Source: Anaerolineae bacterium (GTDB taxonomy: Bacteria > Chloroflexota > Anaerolineae > Aggregatilineales > Phototrophicaceae). Taken from it: a stretch of 41,520 nt of DNA. The position numbers and the translations under genes were made by a program. Location of the stretch: the NCBI GenBank assembly GCA_022824565.1, contig JAJDZQ010000112.1, positions 1-41,520 on the forward strand. Direction: 5' to 3'. This document shows, in pieces, positions 1-7,766 of the stretch. Each line of letters opens with the position of its first letter. Within the stretch, counting starts at the first letter, position 1. The notes beneath the pieces were generated by a model that searched no databases, was not told the origin of the DNA, and saw nothing but the letters and a program-made list of their open reading frames with translations.

Positions 1-1149
1 GACACCCACGCCATTGCTATCGGCGCGGGCATACTCGGCACGGGCGGCGGCGGCAGCACCTATCTCAACCGCCTGCGCCTGGACAACGAATTGCGCGGGG
101 CCCGCAAATCCCTGCCCATCATCCGCGCCGACGATGTGCCCGACGATGCGCTGGTCTGCGCGGTCGGTGGCATGGGCGCGCCCACGGTCAGCAACGAGAA
201 GCTGCAAGAAGGGCGCGAGATCATGCGCGCCGTCCGCGCCGTAGAAGCCCACCTGCGCCAGCCCATGCACGCCATCATCATTGGCGAGATCGGCGGTGGC
301 AATGCGCTCGGCCCGCTGGTGGCCGCCCTGCAGCTGGGTCTGCCCGCCGTCGATGGCGACAGCATGGGACGCGCCTTCCCCGAGCTGCAGATGGACACTT
401 TCATGATTTATGGCGTTGCGCCGAGCCCCTTTGCCTTGGCCGACACGCACGGCAACATCGCCATCTTCCCGCGCATTGGCAGCCCAAAGCAGGCTGAAGA
501 GTTCGCCCGCAGCCTGACGATCGAGATGGGTGGCAGCGCTGCGCTGGTGATGCCGGTGCTGAGCGGGGCAGATTTGAAGCGCACCATCATCCGCGACACG
601 CTCAGTTTGGCGAAGCGCATCGGCGAAAGTGTGCTGGATTGCCGCGCGCGCAGCATCGAACCAGCCGAGACGATCGCCAGGCTCTGCAAAGGTCGCATTT
701 TGTTCACCGGCAAGATCACCGATGTCGAACGGCGCACTGTGCAGGGGTTCGCCCGCGGCCAGCTGAAAATCGCGCCTTTTCACACCGAGACACCTGCTCC
801 CGACAGCTACTCCACCACCGACCCCTCCCCAACGGGTTGGAGAGGGGAGTCCAGGGTTCAGCCTGCCCCCATCCCGAGGGGGGTATTAAAAATCGACTTC
901 CAAAACGAAAATCTCGTCGCGCGGCTGGGCGATGCTGTGCTGTGCGCTGTGCCCGACCTGATCACGATTGTGAGCCTGGACGACGGCGAGGCGATCGGCA
1001 CAGAGGCGCTGCGATATGGATTGCGCGTGGCGGTGCTGGGCATGCCCGCGCCCAAAGAACTCAAAACGCCCGCAGCGCTGGCGGTGGTCGGTCCGCGCGC
1101 CTTTGGCTACGATATTGACTTCTGCCCGCTGCCAGGTGATTTGTTGTGA
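1..1149 (+). CDS. DUF917 family protein (partial, 5' end outside window)
   Basis: The reading frame is open from base 1, and the first codons already encode the family's glycine-rich signature (GILGTGGGGSTY), so the true start lies just upstream of the window. The C-terminal part carries the other family hallmarks, QNENLVAR and VGPRAFGYD. DUF917 proteins include S-methyl thiohydantoin desulfurases and are often annotated as hydantoinase-associated; the substrate cannot be read here. Odd feature: between QLKIAPF and the conserved LKIDFQNENL segment there are about 30 extra codons (roughly 811-893). They are made of the GC-rich hairpin repeat found between genes elsewhere in this window, kept in frame. 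The gene ends with TGA at 1147-1149, and a toxin-antitoxin pair follows. The family call is confident; the activity is unknown. Confidence 0.85.
   Translation, partial: DTHAIAIGAGILGTGGGGSTYLNRLRLDNELRGARKSLPIIRADDVPDDALVCAVGGMGAPTVSNEKLQEGREIMRAVRAVEAHLRQPMHAIIIGEIGGGNALGPLVAALQLGLPAVDGDSMGRAFPELQMDTFMIYGVAPSPFALADTHGNIAIFPRIGSPKQAEEFARSLTIEMGGSAALVMPVLSGADLKRTIIRDTLSLAKRIGESVLDCRARSIEPAETIARLCKGRILFTGKITDVERRTVQGFARGQLKIAPFHTETPAPDSYSTTDPSPTGWRGESRVQPAPIPRGVLKIDFQNENLVARLGDAVLCAVPDLITIVSLDDGEAIGTEALRYGLRVAVLGMPAPKELKTPAALAVVGPRAFGYDIDFCPLPGDLL
816..895 (+). repeat. Hairpin repeat inserted in frame in DUF917 gene
   Basis: A CCCCTCCCC...GAGAGGGG hairpin with AAC/GTT at the tip is followed by a second C-run/G-run pair ending near 885. 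The same arrangement occurs in intergenic copies at about 3380, 10918 and 12932. It adds residues such as TTDPSPTGWRGES to the protein without breaking the frame. Confidence 0.75.
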
Positions 1150-1169
1150 GGGGCAATCTGTGCTTATAT
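1141..1169 (+). promoter_or_regulatory. Candidate promoter of the toxin-antitoxin pair
   Basis: TTGTTG (1141-1146) and TTATAT (1164-1169) are separated by 17 bases and overlap the end of the DUF917 gene. Transcription would start near 1176, which favours the ATG at 1198 over the one at 1168 as the antitoxin start. Confidence 0.45.
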
Positions 1170-1197
1170 GGTGAGGAAAAGGGAAAGGTCAAATCCA

Positions 1198-1476
1198 ATG
1201 CAAGAGGTGATCGAAAAAGAGACAAGCTTGCACATTGCTGAGGGATCGCATAGCGCACTCTTGGAAGTTGTGCGCGCGATTCATAAGCTCACATTAGAAG
1301 AAAAGGTGCAACTCTTGGAGTACTTGAGCCGCGCTCTGCAACATGACATCAAGCAGCAAGAAAATAAAGACATATCATGGGACGAGTATATCGACAACAC
1401 ATTCGGCAGCTTGCCTAATTTGCGGTTTCGGCGCGACGAATTCGGCAACCGCGAGGTTTACGAAGTTCTGGAATGA
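1198..1476 (+). CDS. Putative antitoxin of a type II toxin-antitoxin pair
   Basis: This small acidic protein of 92 residues lies directly before a PIN-domain toxin and overlaps it by four bases (ATGA, 1473-1476), the usual arrangement for translational coupling. The middle (LTLEEKVQLLEYLSRAL) resembles the helical segments of VapB/Phd-type antitoxins. The charged C-terminus (SWDEYIDNTFGSL onward) would be the toxin-binding arm. An ATG at 1168 would add ten residues, but the purine-rich GGGAAAGG just before 1198 and the candidate promoter favour 1198. No clear DNA-binding fold can be named from the sequence. The antitoxin role is inferred from size, position and overlap. Confidence 0.65.
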   Translation: MQEVIEKETSLHIAEGSHSALLEVVRAIHKLTLEEKVQLLEYLSRALQHDIKQQENKDISWDEYIDNTFGSLPNLRFRRDEFGNREVYEVLE

Positions 1477-1877
1477 TCTACCTGTTAGATACCGACATCT
1501 GCATATACCTGCTAAATGGACGCGAACCGCAAGTGAAGCGCAATGCAGATTTAGTGCACGAATCCGAGATCGCCATTAGCACGTTGACGATGGCGGAAAT
1601 GTTTTCAGGTGCTGCCAGATCAGATCAGCCTTTGCTTACTTATGCAAAACAGTCGGCTTTCTTCATGCGCTATTCGATCCTGCCGTTTGACGAAGCCGCA
1701 GCGAGAGTTTATGGACACATTGATGGATACCTGAAGAACGCAGGCATGAGAATAGGTCCTTTGGACACCCAAATTGCCGCAATCGCTTTGGCGCAAAATT
1801 TGACCCTGGTAACCCACAACACCCAACATTTTCGTCGCGTGCCGCAGCTTGCAATTGAAGACTGGGTAATAAATTAA
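1473..1877 (+). CDS. vapC: VapC-type PIN-domain ribonuclease toxin
   Basis: A 134-residue PIN-domain protein. The acidic metal-binding residues are in place: Asp6 and Asp8 in LLDTDIC, Glu42 in TMAEMFSG, and Asp98 in GPLDTQIAA. The TLVTHNTQHFRRV segment, where VapC proteins carry a conserved T-x-N-x-x-x-F motif, is also present. Members of this family cut tRNA or rRNA in a magnesium-dependent way and are held inactive by the cognate antitoxin. The gene starts within the antitoxin stop codon and has no separate promoter. It sits between a metabolic gene and a sulfatase, typical of an isolated accessory module. Confidence 0.88.
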   Translation: MIYLLDTDICIYLLNGREPQVKRNADLVHESEIAISTLTMAEMFSGAARSDQPLLTYAKQSAFFMRYSILPFDEAAARVYGHIDGYLKNAGMRIGPLDTQIAAIALAQNLTLVTHNTQHFRRVPQLAIEDWVIN

Positions 1878-1899
1878 AGTTCGGATATGGGAGACTTGT

Positions 1900-3366
1900 A
1901 TGCCCGCACAACCACACATCATCATCTTCAACCCCGATCAATGGCGCGGCGATGTCATGGCACATCTGGGCAATCCTGCCGCTGTCACGCCCAACCTCGA
2001 CCACATCGTTGAATCTGATGCCGTCTCCTTCCGCCATGCCTTCTGCCAGAACCCCGTCTGCACGCCCAGCCGCTGCTCATTTATGACGGGCTGGTATCCG
2101 CATGTGCGCGGGCATCGCACCATGTTCCATATGCTGCGTCCAGATGAACCCGTCTTGCTCAAAAAACTCAAAGATGCCGGCTACTTCGTATGGTGGGGCG
2201 GCAAAAACGACCTTGTGCCGCGACAGGCAGGCTTTGAAGACTATTGCGATGTCAAATACGCGGCGGAGCGTCCGCTGCGCCCCAATCTGCACAGCGCCGA
2301 TGATTGGCGTGGCGACCCCGAAGGCGACAATTATTACTCCTTCTTTGCGGGCAAGTTGGATATCGCGCCCGGCGACGAGGTCTATTATGACAACGACTGG
2401 GCGATGGTCGATGGCGCTTGCCAGCAGATCCGCAATGCCCCGCCCGACCAGCCGCTGTGTATCTACCTGCCCATCGGCTATCCGCACCCGCCTTATGGCG
2501 TCGAAGATCCCTGGTTCAGCCAGATCAACCGCGAGGCGCTCCCGGCGCGGCTGCCCACGCCCGACTGGGACAAAAAGCCAGCGCTGCTGCGGGGCATCTA
2601 TGAGCGACAGGGCCTGCAAGATTGGAGCGAAGAACGTCTCACCGAGCTGCGCGCCACCTATTATGGCATGTGCGCCCGCGTCGATGCCCAGTTTGGCAAG
2701 CTGGTTGCCGCCTTGCAAGAGAGCGGACTCTATGACGACAGCGCCATTTTCTTTTTCAGCGATCATGGCGATTTCACTGGCGATTATGGCTTGGTAGAAA
2801 AGACGCAGAACACATTTGAAGATTGCCTGACGCGCGTGCCACTCATCGTCAAGCCGCCTGCCCATGCGCCTGTCCAGCCCGGCAGCCGCGACCAATTGGT
2901 AGAGCTGATCGATTTCACAGCCACCGCCTACGACTGGGCGGGCATCGACCCCGGCTATGACCACTTCGGACGTTCGCTGGCGGGCGTGATCGCCGGCGAC
3001 GAATCCCAACACCGCGATGCCGTCTTTTGCGAAGGCGGACGGCTCTATGGCGAAGAACAAGCCAAAGAGAAAGAAAGCCCGGCCTACGACAACCCCGCCG
3101 TGCTGTATTGGCCTCGCGCCCAGATGCAAAAAAGCGAAAGCGGCTCGCACAGCAAAGCCGCCATGTGCCGCACAAAAACACACAAATATGTACGCCGTCT
3201 CTATGAACGAGACGAGCTCTATGACCTGCGCGCCGACCCGGGCGAGCTGCGCAACCTCATCGACGAGCCAGATTATGCGCCGGCGCTGGCCCAATTGCGC
3301 GACCGGCTGTTAACCTGGTATCAAGAAACCTGCGATGTCGTCCCGCGCGAGACCGATGTGCGCTGA
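1900..3366 (+). CDS. Sulfatase family hydrolase
   Basis: A 488-residue type I sulfatase of the alkaline phosphatase superfamily. The formylglycine motif C-T-P-S-R is at residues 54-58, followed by MTGWYPHVRGHRT; Cys54 is the residue converted to formylglycine by a maturation enzyme. A second metal/active-site segment, FFSDHGDFTGDYG, lies around residue 286. There is no signal peptide, so the protein is probably cytoplasmic. GGGAG lies about ten bases before the ATG. The substrate (sulfate ester, sulfamate or phosphonate-type ester) cannot be decided. It is read convergently with the M28-like gene, and the gap between them is filled by hairpin repeats. Confidence 0.88.
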   Translation: MPAQPHIIIFNPDQWRGDVMAHLGNPAAVTPNLDHIVESDAVSFRHAFCQNPVCTPSRCSFMTGWYPHVRGHRTMFHMLRPDEPVLLKKLKDAGYFVWWGGKNDLVPRQAGFEDYCDVKYAAERPLRPNLHSADDWRGDPEGDNYYSFFAGKLDIAPGDEVYYDNDWAMVDGACQQIRNAPPDQPLCIYLPIGYPHPPYGVEDPWFSQINREALPARLPTPDWDKKPALLRGIYERQGLQDWSEERLTELRATYYGMCARVDAQFGKLVAALQESGLYDDSAIFFFSDHGDFTGDYGLVEKTQNTFEDCLTRVPLIVKPPAHAPVQPGSRDQLVELIDFTATAYDWAGIDPGYDHFGRSLAGVIAGDESQHRDAVFCEGGRLYGEEQAKEKESPAYDNPAVLYWPRAQMQKSESGSHSKAAMCRTKTHKYVRRLYERDELYDLRADPGELRNLIDEPDYAPALAQLRDRLLTWYQETCDVVPRETDVR

Positions 3367-3373
3367 CCCCTAT

Positions 3374-3497
3374 CCCAAACCCCTCCCCGTCGGGACGGAG
3401 AGGGTAGCCAGTGCTTGCTTCCCCCTGACTCGTCGGGGGGACCGAGGGGGGTTGCGCTTCCCCCTGACCTGTCGGGGGGGGGACCGAGGAGGATTAG
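3374..3497 (+). repeat. Array of three GC-rich hairpin repeats between convergent genes
   Basis: From left to right: a CCCCTCCCC/GAGAGGG hairpin with GTC/GAC at the tip and the tail TAGCCAGTGC (3380-3411), then two copies of the CCCCCTGAC-nn-GTCGGGGGG hairpin (near 3422 and 3463), each followed by GACCGAGG. The last copy abuts the stop codon of the M28-like gene. There is no T-run, so these are not standard intrinsic terminators, but they could still block read-through or stabilise the two converging mRNAs. Confidence 0.75.
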
Positions 3498-5266
3498 ATC
3501 TTCCCCAGCGCCGCCCTGGCGATATTCGCCGAGCTTTCCAATGCCCAGGCCACGCGATTGACGCCACGAACGAGATGCGTGCGCGTGACACGCCGCATGT
3601 GATGATCGGCATTGGCAAGGTCCAGCGCTGGCGCCAGATCGGGCAATTGCGGAACGCGCATGGCCGGCTCGGTGCGGAAGCGCCCCTGCCGCGTGAAGTT
3701 GATCAGCACCAGTTCGCGCGCCATAGCCAGCAAGGCATCGTTGACCGCGCGCACCCCGGCATCAGCAACCGCGCCCTCCGCCAGCCCTTCAGCCGCCGCA
3801 TACAGTTCATCCAGCGCATCATTCAAGTCTTCCAGCGCAGCGGTCGCCGGCGAAAAATCAACCTCAGCGCCGGCCGCCGCCGCATATTCTCCCAACGTCT
3901 CGGCGAACTCTGCCGTCAGCGCGCGGAAGTCATAAGGATGCAGTGGATTATTGAGCAGGCGCTGCAGCGAGGCGGCATACACGCGCAGGTCGCGCATGAG
4001 GTGGTCTTTGTCGGCGATTTCCAGCGTGTCATTTTCGGTATGCCAGGCGATATTCGCCCCACAGCCACCCACCGCGTAATAGCCCATCTCGGCAGCTTTG
4101 GATAGCGGCATGGATGACAGCAGCATGAACAAGCTGGAGATGCCGATGTTATTGAAAGAATAATCGCCAGCCTGGTGCGGGCGCTCGCCAGTGAAGCCCA
4201 GCCCGGTCGAATCCTGCACCGCCTGTTTGGCGAAGTCATGCGCCTCGCTCATGATGGTGACGCCGCGATATTCGGTCGCCCAGCGGCAGCCCGGCGAGTC
4301 GATATTCATCTGCGCCACACAATCGCGCGCCAGGTCCAAGCCATATTGATCGGCATACCAGGTCGATGCGCCATACCGGCCCGTGGAATGCCCCGACCAC
4401 CAAGCCACCCGCAATGTCCGCGCCATATTGTCAGCCTGGCTATGGAAGATGCGCGCCAGCTCGAGCAGGGTCGCATTGCCCACCGCGTTGTCGCCGATGC
4501 CCACATCCCAGCTGTCGACATGCCCGTGCACCAGCACAAAGCGCTCGGGCTCGATATTGCCTTTGATTTCCGCCACCAGGCAGGGACATTCAAACCAGCC
4601 CTCTTTCAGCTGCGTGTGCAGGGTGGCTTCGGTCTGGCCATCCGCCATGCGCTGCATCAGGTCTTCGCCATCGGGACGGTTGATGGACAAGACGGGGATA
4701 TTGGGCTGGCGCTGATAATTGTCCAGGTCGGGCGCGCCCCAGATGGTCGTGCAGATGCCCCAGTGGATGTCTACGCCAGGATTGATAAAGATCGCGCCGA
4801 TAGCGCCCTGATTTTGGAAATACCAGACCGGCGGCGGACCCCCAAAGCCATCCACCACCACAATCTTGCCGCGCACATCGACTTCGGTAACGGGCGTGAA
4901 ATCGAAGAAATCGGCGCTGCGTCCAGCCGCGAAACCTTCGATGCGCACCATCTCGCCAGAAACACCGGCCGCAGGCGTGCTGATAGAAAATGCCGGCGTC
5001 TTGGCGCGGTATGACTTGCTGCCCACCGCCAAAGATGCCCGCACCGGCACACTCAAAAATAGCTCGGGCCTGTGCATCTCGTGCGGGATACCCAGCGCTT
5101 CCAGCCGCCCGGCAATATAAGCAAAGGCTGCGCGCTCGTCGGCAGATGACGATTCGCGCACCAGGCTGGTGAAGCGCTCCAGCAACGACCAGGGCTCGTC
5201 CGGCGCGAGGCTATCCAGCAGAGCCGCTTCCAAATCTCCTTGTTTGGCTTCGTACAATGTTTGCAT
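3494..5266 (-). CDS. M28-like zinc peptidase with PA-type insert
   Basis: About 590 residues. An N-terminal helical region and a protease-associated-type insert precede the M28 core. Candidate metal residues: His249 and Asp251 (HVDSW), Asp259 (GDNAVG), Asp323 (NIDSPG) and His409 (AWHTEND). At the place of the usual Glu-Glu pair (general base plus zinc ligand) the sequence reads SGHSTGRYG with Gly292-His293, so the mechanism is altered or the protein is not a classical aminopeptidase. No signal peptide is visible. A TTG at 5299 would give a longer frame, but ATG at 5266 is preceded by GGAGG with 11 bases between, and the candidate promoter would start transcription near 5300. The gene is divergent from the M20 peptidase, and both probably act on peptides or acylated amino acids. 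Confidence 0.8.
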   Translation of the reverse strand: MQTLYEAKQGDLEAALLDSLAPDEPWSLLERFTSLVRESSSADERAAFAYIAGRLEALGIPHEMHRPELFLSVPVRASLAVGSKSYRAKTPAFSISTPAAGVSGEMVRIEGFAAGRSADFFDFTPVTEVDVRGKIVVVDGFGGPPPVWYFQNQGAIGAIFINPGVDIHWGICTTIWGAPDLDNYQRQPNIPVLSINRPDGEDLMQRMADGQTEATLHTQLKEGWFECPCLVAEIKGNIEPERFVLVHGHVDSWDVGIGDNAVGNATLLELARIFHSQADNMARTLRVAWWSGHSTGRYGASTWYADQYGLDLARDCVAQMNIDSPGCRWATEYRGVTIMSEAHDFAKQAVQDSTGLGFTGERPHQAGDYSFNNIGISSLFMLLSSMPLSKAAEMGYYAVGGCGANIAWHTENDTLEIADKDHLMRDLRVYAASLQRLLNNPLHPYDFRALTAEFAETLGEYAAAAGAEVDFSPATAALEDLNDALDELYAAAEGLAEGAVADAGVRAVNDALLAMARELVLINFTRQGRFRTEPAMRVPQLPDLAPALDLANADHHMRRVTRTHLVRGVNRVAWALESSANIARAALGKI

Positions 5267-5306
5267 TTCGGGTGCATCCTCCACAATGAACAGAAACAAC
5301 AGCGCG

Positions 5307-5335
5307 ATTGTAACCCACCAGGGCGCGAAAGCGAA
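5307..5335 (-). promoter_or_regulatory. Candidate promoter of the M28-like gene
   Basis: On the minus strand TTCGCT (5335-5330) and TACAAT (5312-5307) are 17 bases apart. The -10 match is good and the -35 is weak. The predicted transcript start near 5300 supports the ATG at 5266. Confidence 0.4.
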
Positions 5336-5430
5336 ATGAAATGGGCCAGGCTGGAGACTATCCCGTCACTGCCAAAGACTATGGTACGATTGACCAACAG
5401 CCGGTACGCCAACTTTGGCGCTGGGCAGCC

Positions 5431-6813
5431 ATGAGGAATGCCGCCAATCCAGACATGACCGCAGACGACCTCTCAGCCGCGCTCGACTGCGCACGAGAAC
5501 GCCAGGCCGACTATTTGCACGGCTTCAAAACGTTGCTGCGCTTCCCGTCTATCAGTCTGGAGCGGGCACGCCGAGTTGACTTGCTGGAATGCGCCGAGTG
5601 GCTCGCGGACCAGATGCGCCGAGCCGGGCTGGATCATGCGCAACTGCTGCCCACTGCGGGCAATCCGATTGTATATGGCAACTGGCTGCATGCGGGCCCC
5701 GACAAGCCCACCATCTTGCTCTATGCCCACTACGATGTACAGCCGATCGCCGATGCCGCCCTGTGGCATACGCCGCCTTTCCAACCGACTGTAGTGAAAG
5801 AGCGGCTAATCGCTCGCGGCGCGGTCGATGACAAATGCGGCGTCTGGATCGCGCTCAAAGCTGTCGAATCAATCCTGGCAGCCTGCGCACGGTTGCCCAT
5901 CAACATCAAATGCCTCTTCGAAGGCGAAGAAGAGCTGGGCTCCAAGAACACAATCGCCGCGCTGAATCAATATCGCGACTTGTTGGCGGCCGACGCGTTG
6001 ATCATCTGCGATGGGCCTTTTTCGCCAAGCCAGCCCGGCATCGGCGTATCGGTGCGTGGCGCAGTGCAGGGCGAGCTGCGTGTAACGGGTCCGCCCCAGG
6101 ACTTGCACAGCGGACGCTATGGCGGCGCGGTGCGCAATCCCATCCACAGCCTGGCGCGCATCATCTCCGCGCTGCACGACAGCGAAGGCCGGGTGCAGCT
6201 GCCGGGTTTCTATGCGCAGGCGCTGCAACCACCAGCGCTCATGCCAGATGCCAACGCAGATTTCCAAAATGCGGCGGGCGTAGCTGGTTTCTTTGGCGAA
6301 TCGCTGGGTTCTTTTGCAGTTCGGACAACTTTGCTGCCGACTCTGGATGTGGGCGGGATTGCTGGCGGCTACAGCGGCAACGGACTCCGCGCGATTATCC
6401 CGGCAGAAGCGAACTGCAAATTGACCCTGCGCACAGTGCCGGGGCAAGACGGCGCAGAGATCTGGGCGAGCTTGGTCGAGCATGCCGAGGCCTTCCGCGA
6501 GCCGGGCATAGACATAGAAGCCAGGCTGCACAGCATCGCCCATCCTTTCGCCATGGCTGCAGAGGGGCGCGAGGCGAGTGCCCTGCGGCGGGCGCTGGAA
6601 TCGACGTTGGGCGTGCCGGCGCGGCTGCTGCGGCATGGCGGCTCGCTGGCAATCGGTGGCGTCTTGGCGCGACTGTTGGAGGCGCCTGTCAGTATGCTGG
6701 GCTTGGGCTCGGGCGGCAATTCACACGCGGCGAACGAATACATCGTGCTGGACGATTTCGCGCCGGCGCTCGAAGTGGCGATTCGCTTGTTTTTTGAACT
6801 GGCTGCGGAATAA
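5431..6813 (+). CDS. M20 family metallopeptidase (dipeptidase-like)
   Basis: About 460 residues from the ATG at 5431. It shows the two-zinc M20 pattern: His100 and Asp102 in YAHYDVQP, the bridging Asp in GAVDDKCG (Asp133 or Asp134), and the catalytic Glu166-Glu167 in FEGEEELGS. The middle portion is the dimerisation lid typical of the family. It resembles the dipeptidases and acyl-amino-acid hydrolases that carry the HYDVQP motif. The frame is open back to an ATG at 5341, but those 30 residues look non-conserved. The ribosome site before 5431 is weak, so the start is uncertain. It ends 35 bases before the convergent ABC permease gene. It likely works with the neighbouring M28-like enzyme and the ABC importer in peptide use (inferred from context). 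Confidence 0.88.
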   Translation: MRNAANPDMTADDLSAALDCARERQADYLHGFKTLLRFPSISLERARRVDLLECAEWLADQMRRAGLDHAQLLPTAGNPIVYGNWLHAGPDKPTILLYAHYDVQPIADAALWHTPPFQPTVVKERLIARGAVDDKCGVWIALKAVESILAACARLPINIKCLFEGEEELGSKNTIAALNQYRDLLAADALIICDGPFSPSQPGIGVSVRGAVQGELRVTGPPQDLHSGRYGGAVRNPIHSLARIISALHDSEGRVQLPGFYAQALQPPALMPDANADFQNAAGVAGFFGESLGSFAVRTTLLPTLDVGGIAGGYSGNGLRAIIPAEANCKLTLRTVPGQDGAEIWASLVEHAEAFREPGIDIEARLHSIAHPFAMAAEGREASALRRALESTLGVPARLLRHGGSLAIGGVLARLLEAPVSMLGLGSGGNSHAANEYIVLDDFAPALEVAIRLFFELAAE

Positions 6814-6848
6814 ACCGCGACTGGTCGAGGCGGGGCTGAGGAGCGCTT

Positions 6849-7766
6849 TCAATCCCCGCGCACATCCAGCACATCGCGCAGGGCATCGCCCAGGAAGTTG
6901 ATGCTCAACACCGTGATCATAATCGCCAAACCCGGATAGATGCCCAGCCACCAGGCGCGCGAAAAGAAGCTGCGGGCATCGCTGATGATCAGCCCCCAGG
7001 TCGGCGTGGACGGCTTGACACCCAAGCCCAGGAAAGACAAGCCCGCTTCTGCCAGGATGGCGAAAGACACGCTGAGCGTAGCTTGCACGATGATGGGCGC
7101 GATGGCATTGGGCAAGATATGCCGCAGCATGATGCGCGCATTTGACGCTCCCATCGAGCGCGCCGCCAGCACATATTCTTCTTCGCGGATCGACAGCACC
7201 ATGCCGCGCGTGATGCGGGCGAAATCGTCCAGGAATGCCAGCACGATAGCCACAATGACATTCTCTAGCCCTGTGCCAAAGATCGCCACCAGATACACCG
7301 CGATGATGAAATTGGGGAATGCCCACTGCAAATCGATATAACGCATGAAAATGGTGTCGATCCAGCCGCCGTAATAGCCCGAAAGCACACCCATCGCCAC
7401 GCCCAGCAGCATCGAAATCGACACCGCCACCACACCCACAAACAGCGAAACGCGCGCGCCATACAAAATGCGCGTGAACAAGTCGCGTCCCAGGTCATCG
7501 GTGCCCAGCAGATGCATGCTCGAAGGCGGCTGCAAAATATCAAATTCCTGGCTCAGTGGGTCGTAGGGAGAAATAACCGACGCGAACAGGGTGCTGAGAA
7601 CGATCGTGCCCAGCATCAGCAGACTGGCGATCGCGCGTTTTTCCCGCAACAGTTGCTGCCAGGCGCGCGGGCGCTGGGGCAGGCTGGGCTGCTCAATGCC
7701 GCGCATCTGCACAACAGAATCTTGCTTCCCCCTGACTTGTCGGGGGGACCGACGGGGGTTAGTCAT
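6849..7766 (-). CDS. ABC transporter permease, DppC/OppC type
   Basis: About 305 residues, with the family N-terminal helix (SLLMLGTIVLSTLFASVI), the HLLGTDDLGRDLFTRILYG signature, and the EAA cytoplasmic loop (AARSMGASNARIMLRHILPN) that contacts the ATPase. At least five membrane segments are visible. It is the second permease of a peptide/nickel-class importer and overlaps the upstream dppB-type gene by eight bases. The first 20 or so codons (NPRRSPRQVRGK) are encoded by a copy of the hairpin repeat. An ATG at 7706 (MRGIEQPSL) would remove this tail and still give a full-length permease; neither start has a convincing ribosome site. No DppD/DppF ATPase gene is next to it. Confidence 0.9.
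   Translation of the reverse strand: MTNPRRSPRQVRGKQDSVVQMRGIEQPSLPQRPRAWQQLLREKRAIASLLMLGTIVLSTLFASVISPYDPLSQEFDILQPPSSMHLLGTDDLGRDLFTRILYGARVSLFVGVVAVSISMLLGVAMGVLSGYYGGWIDTIFMRYIDLQWAFPNFIIAVYLVAIFGTGLENVIVAIVLAFLDDFARITRGMVLSIREEEYVLAARSMGASNARIMLRHILPNAIAPIIVQATLSVSFAILAEAGLSFLGLGVKPSTPTWGLIISDARSFFSRAWWLGIYPGLAIMITVLSINFLGDALRDVLDVRGD
7723..7764 (+). repeat. Hairpin repeat at the dppB/dppC junction
   Basis: One copy of the CCCCCTGAC-TT-GTCGGGGGG hairpin with the GACCGACGGGGG tail. It overlaps the apparent first codons of the downstream permease gene and ends at the stop codon of the upstream one. Confidence 0.75.

Noticed and set aside
3420-3497. Intrinsic terminators between convergent genes
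   Set aside because: The hairpins are strong but lack a T-run on either strand, and the same units occur inside an operon and inside a coding sequence, so they are listed as repeats.
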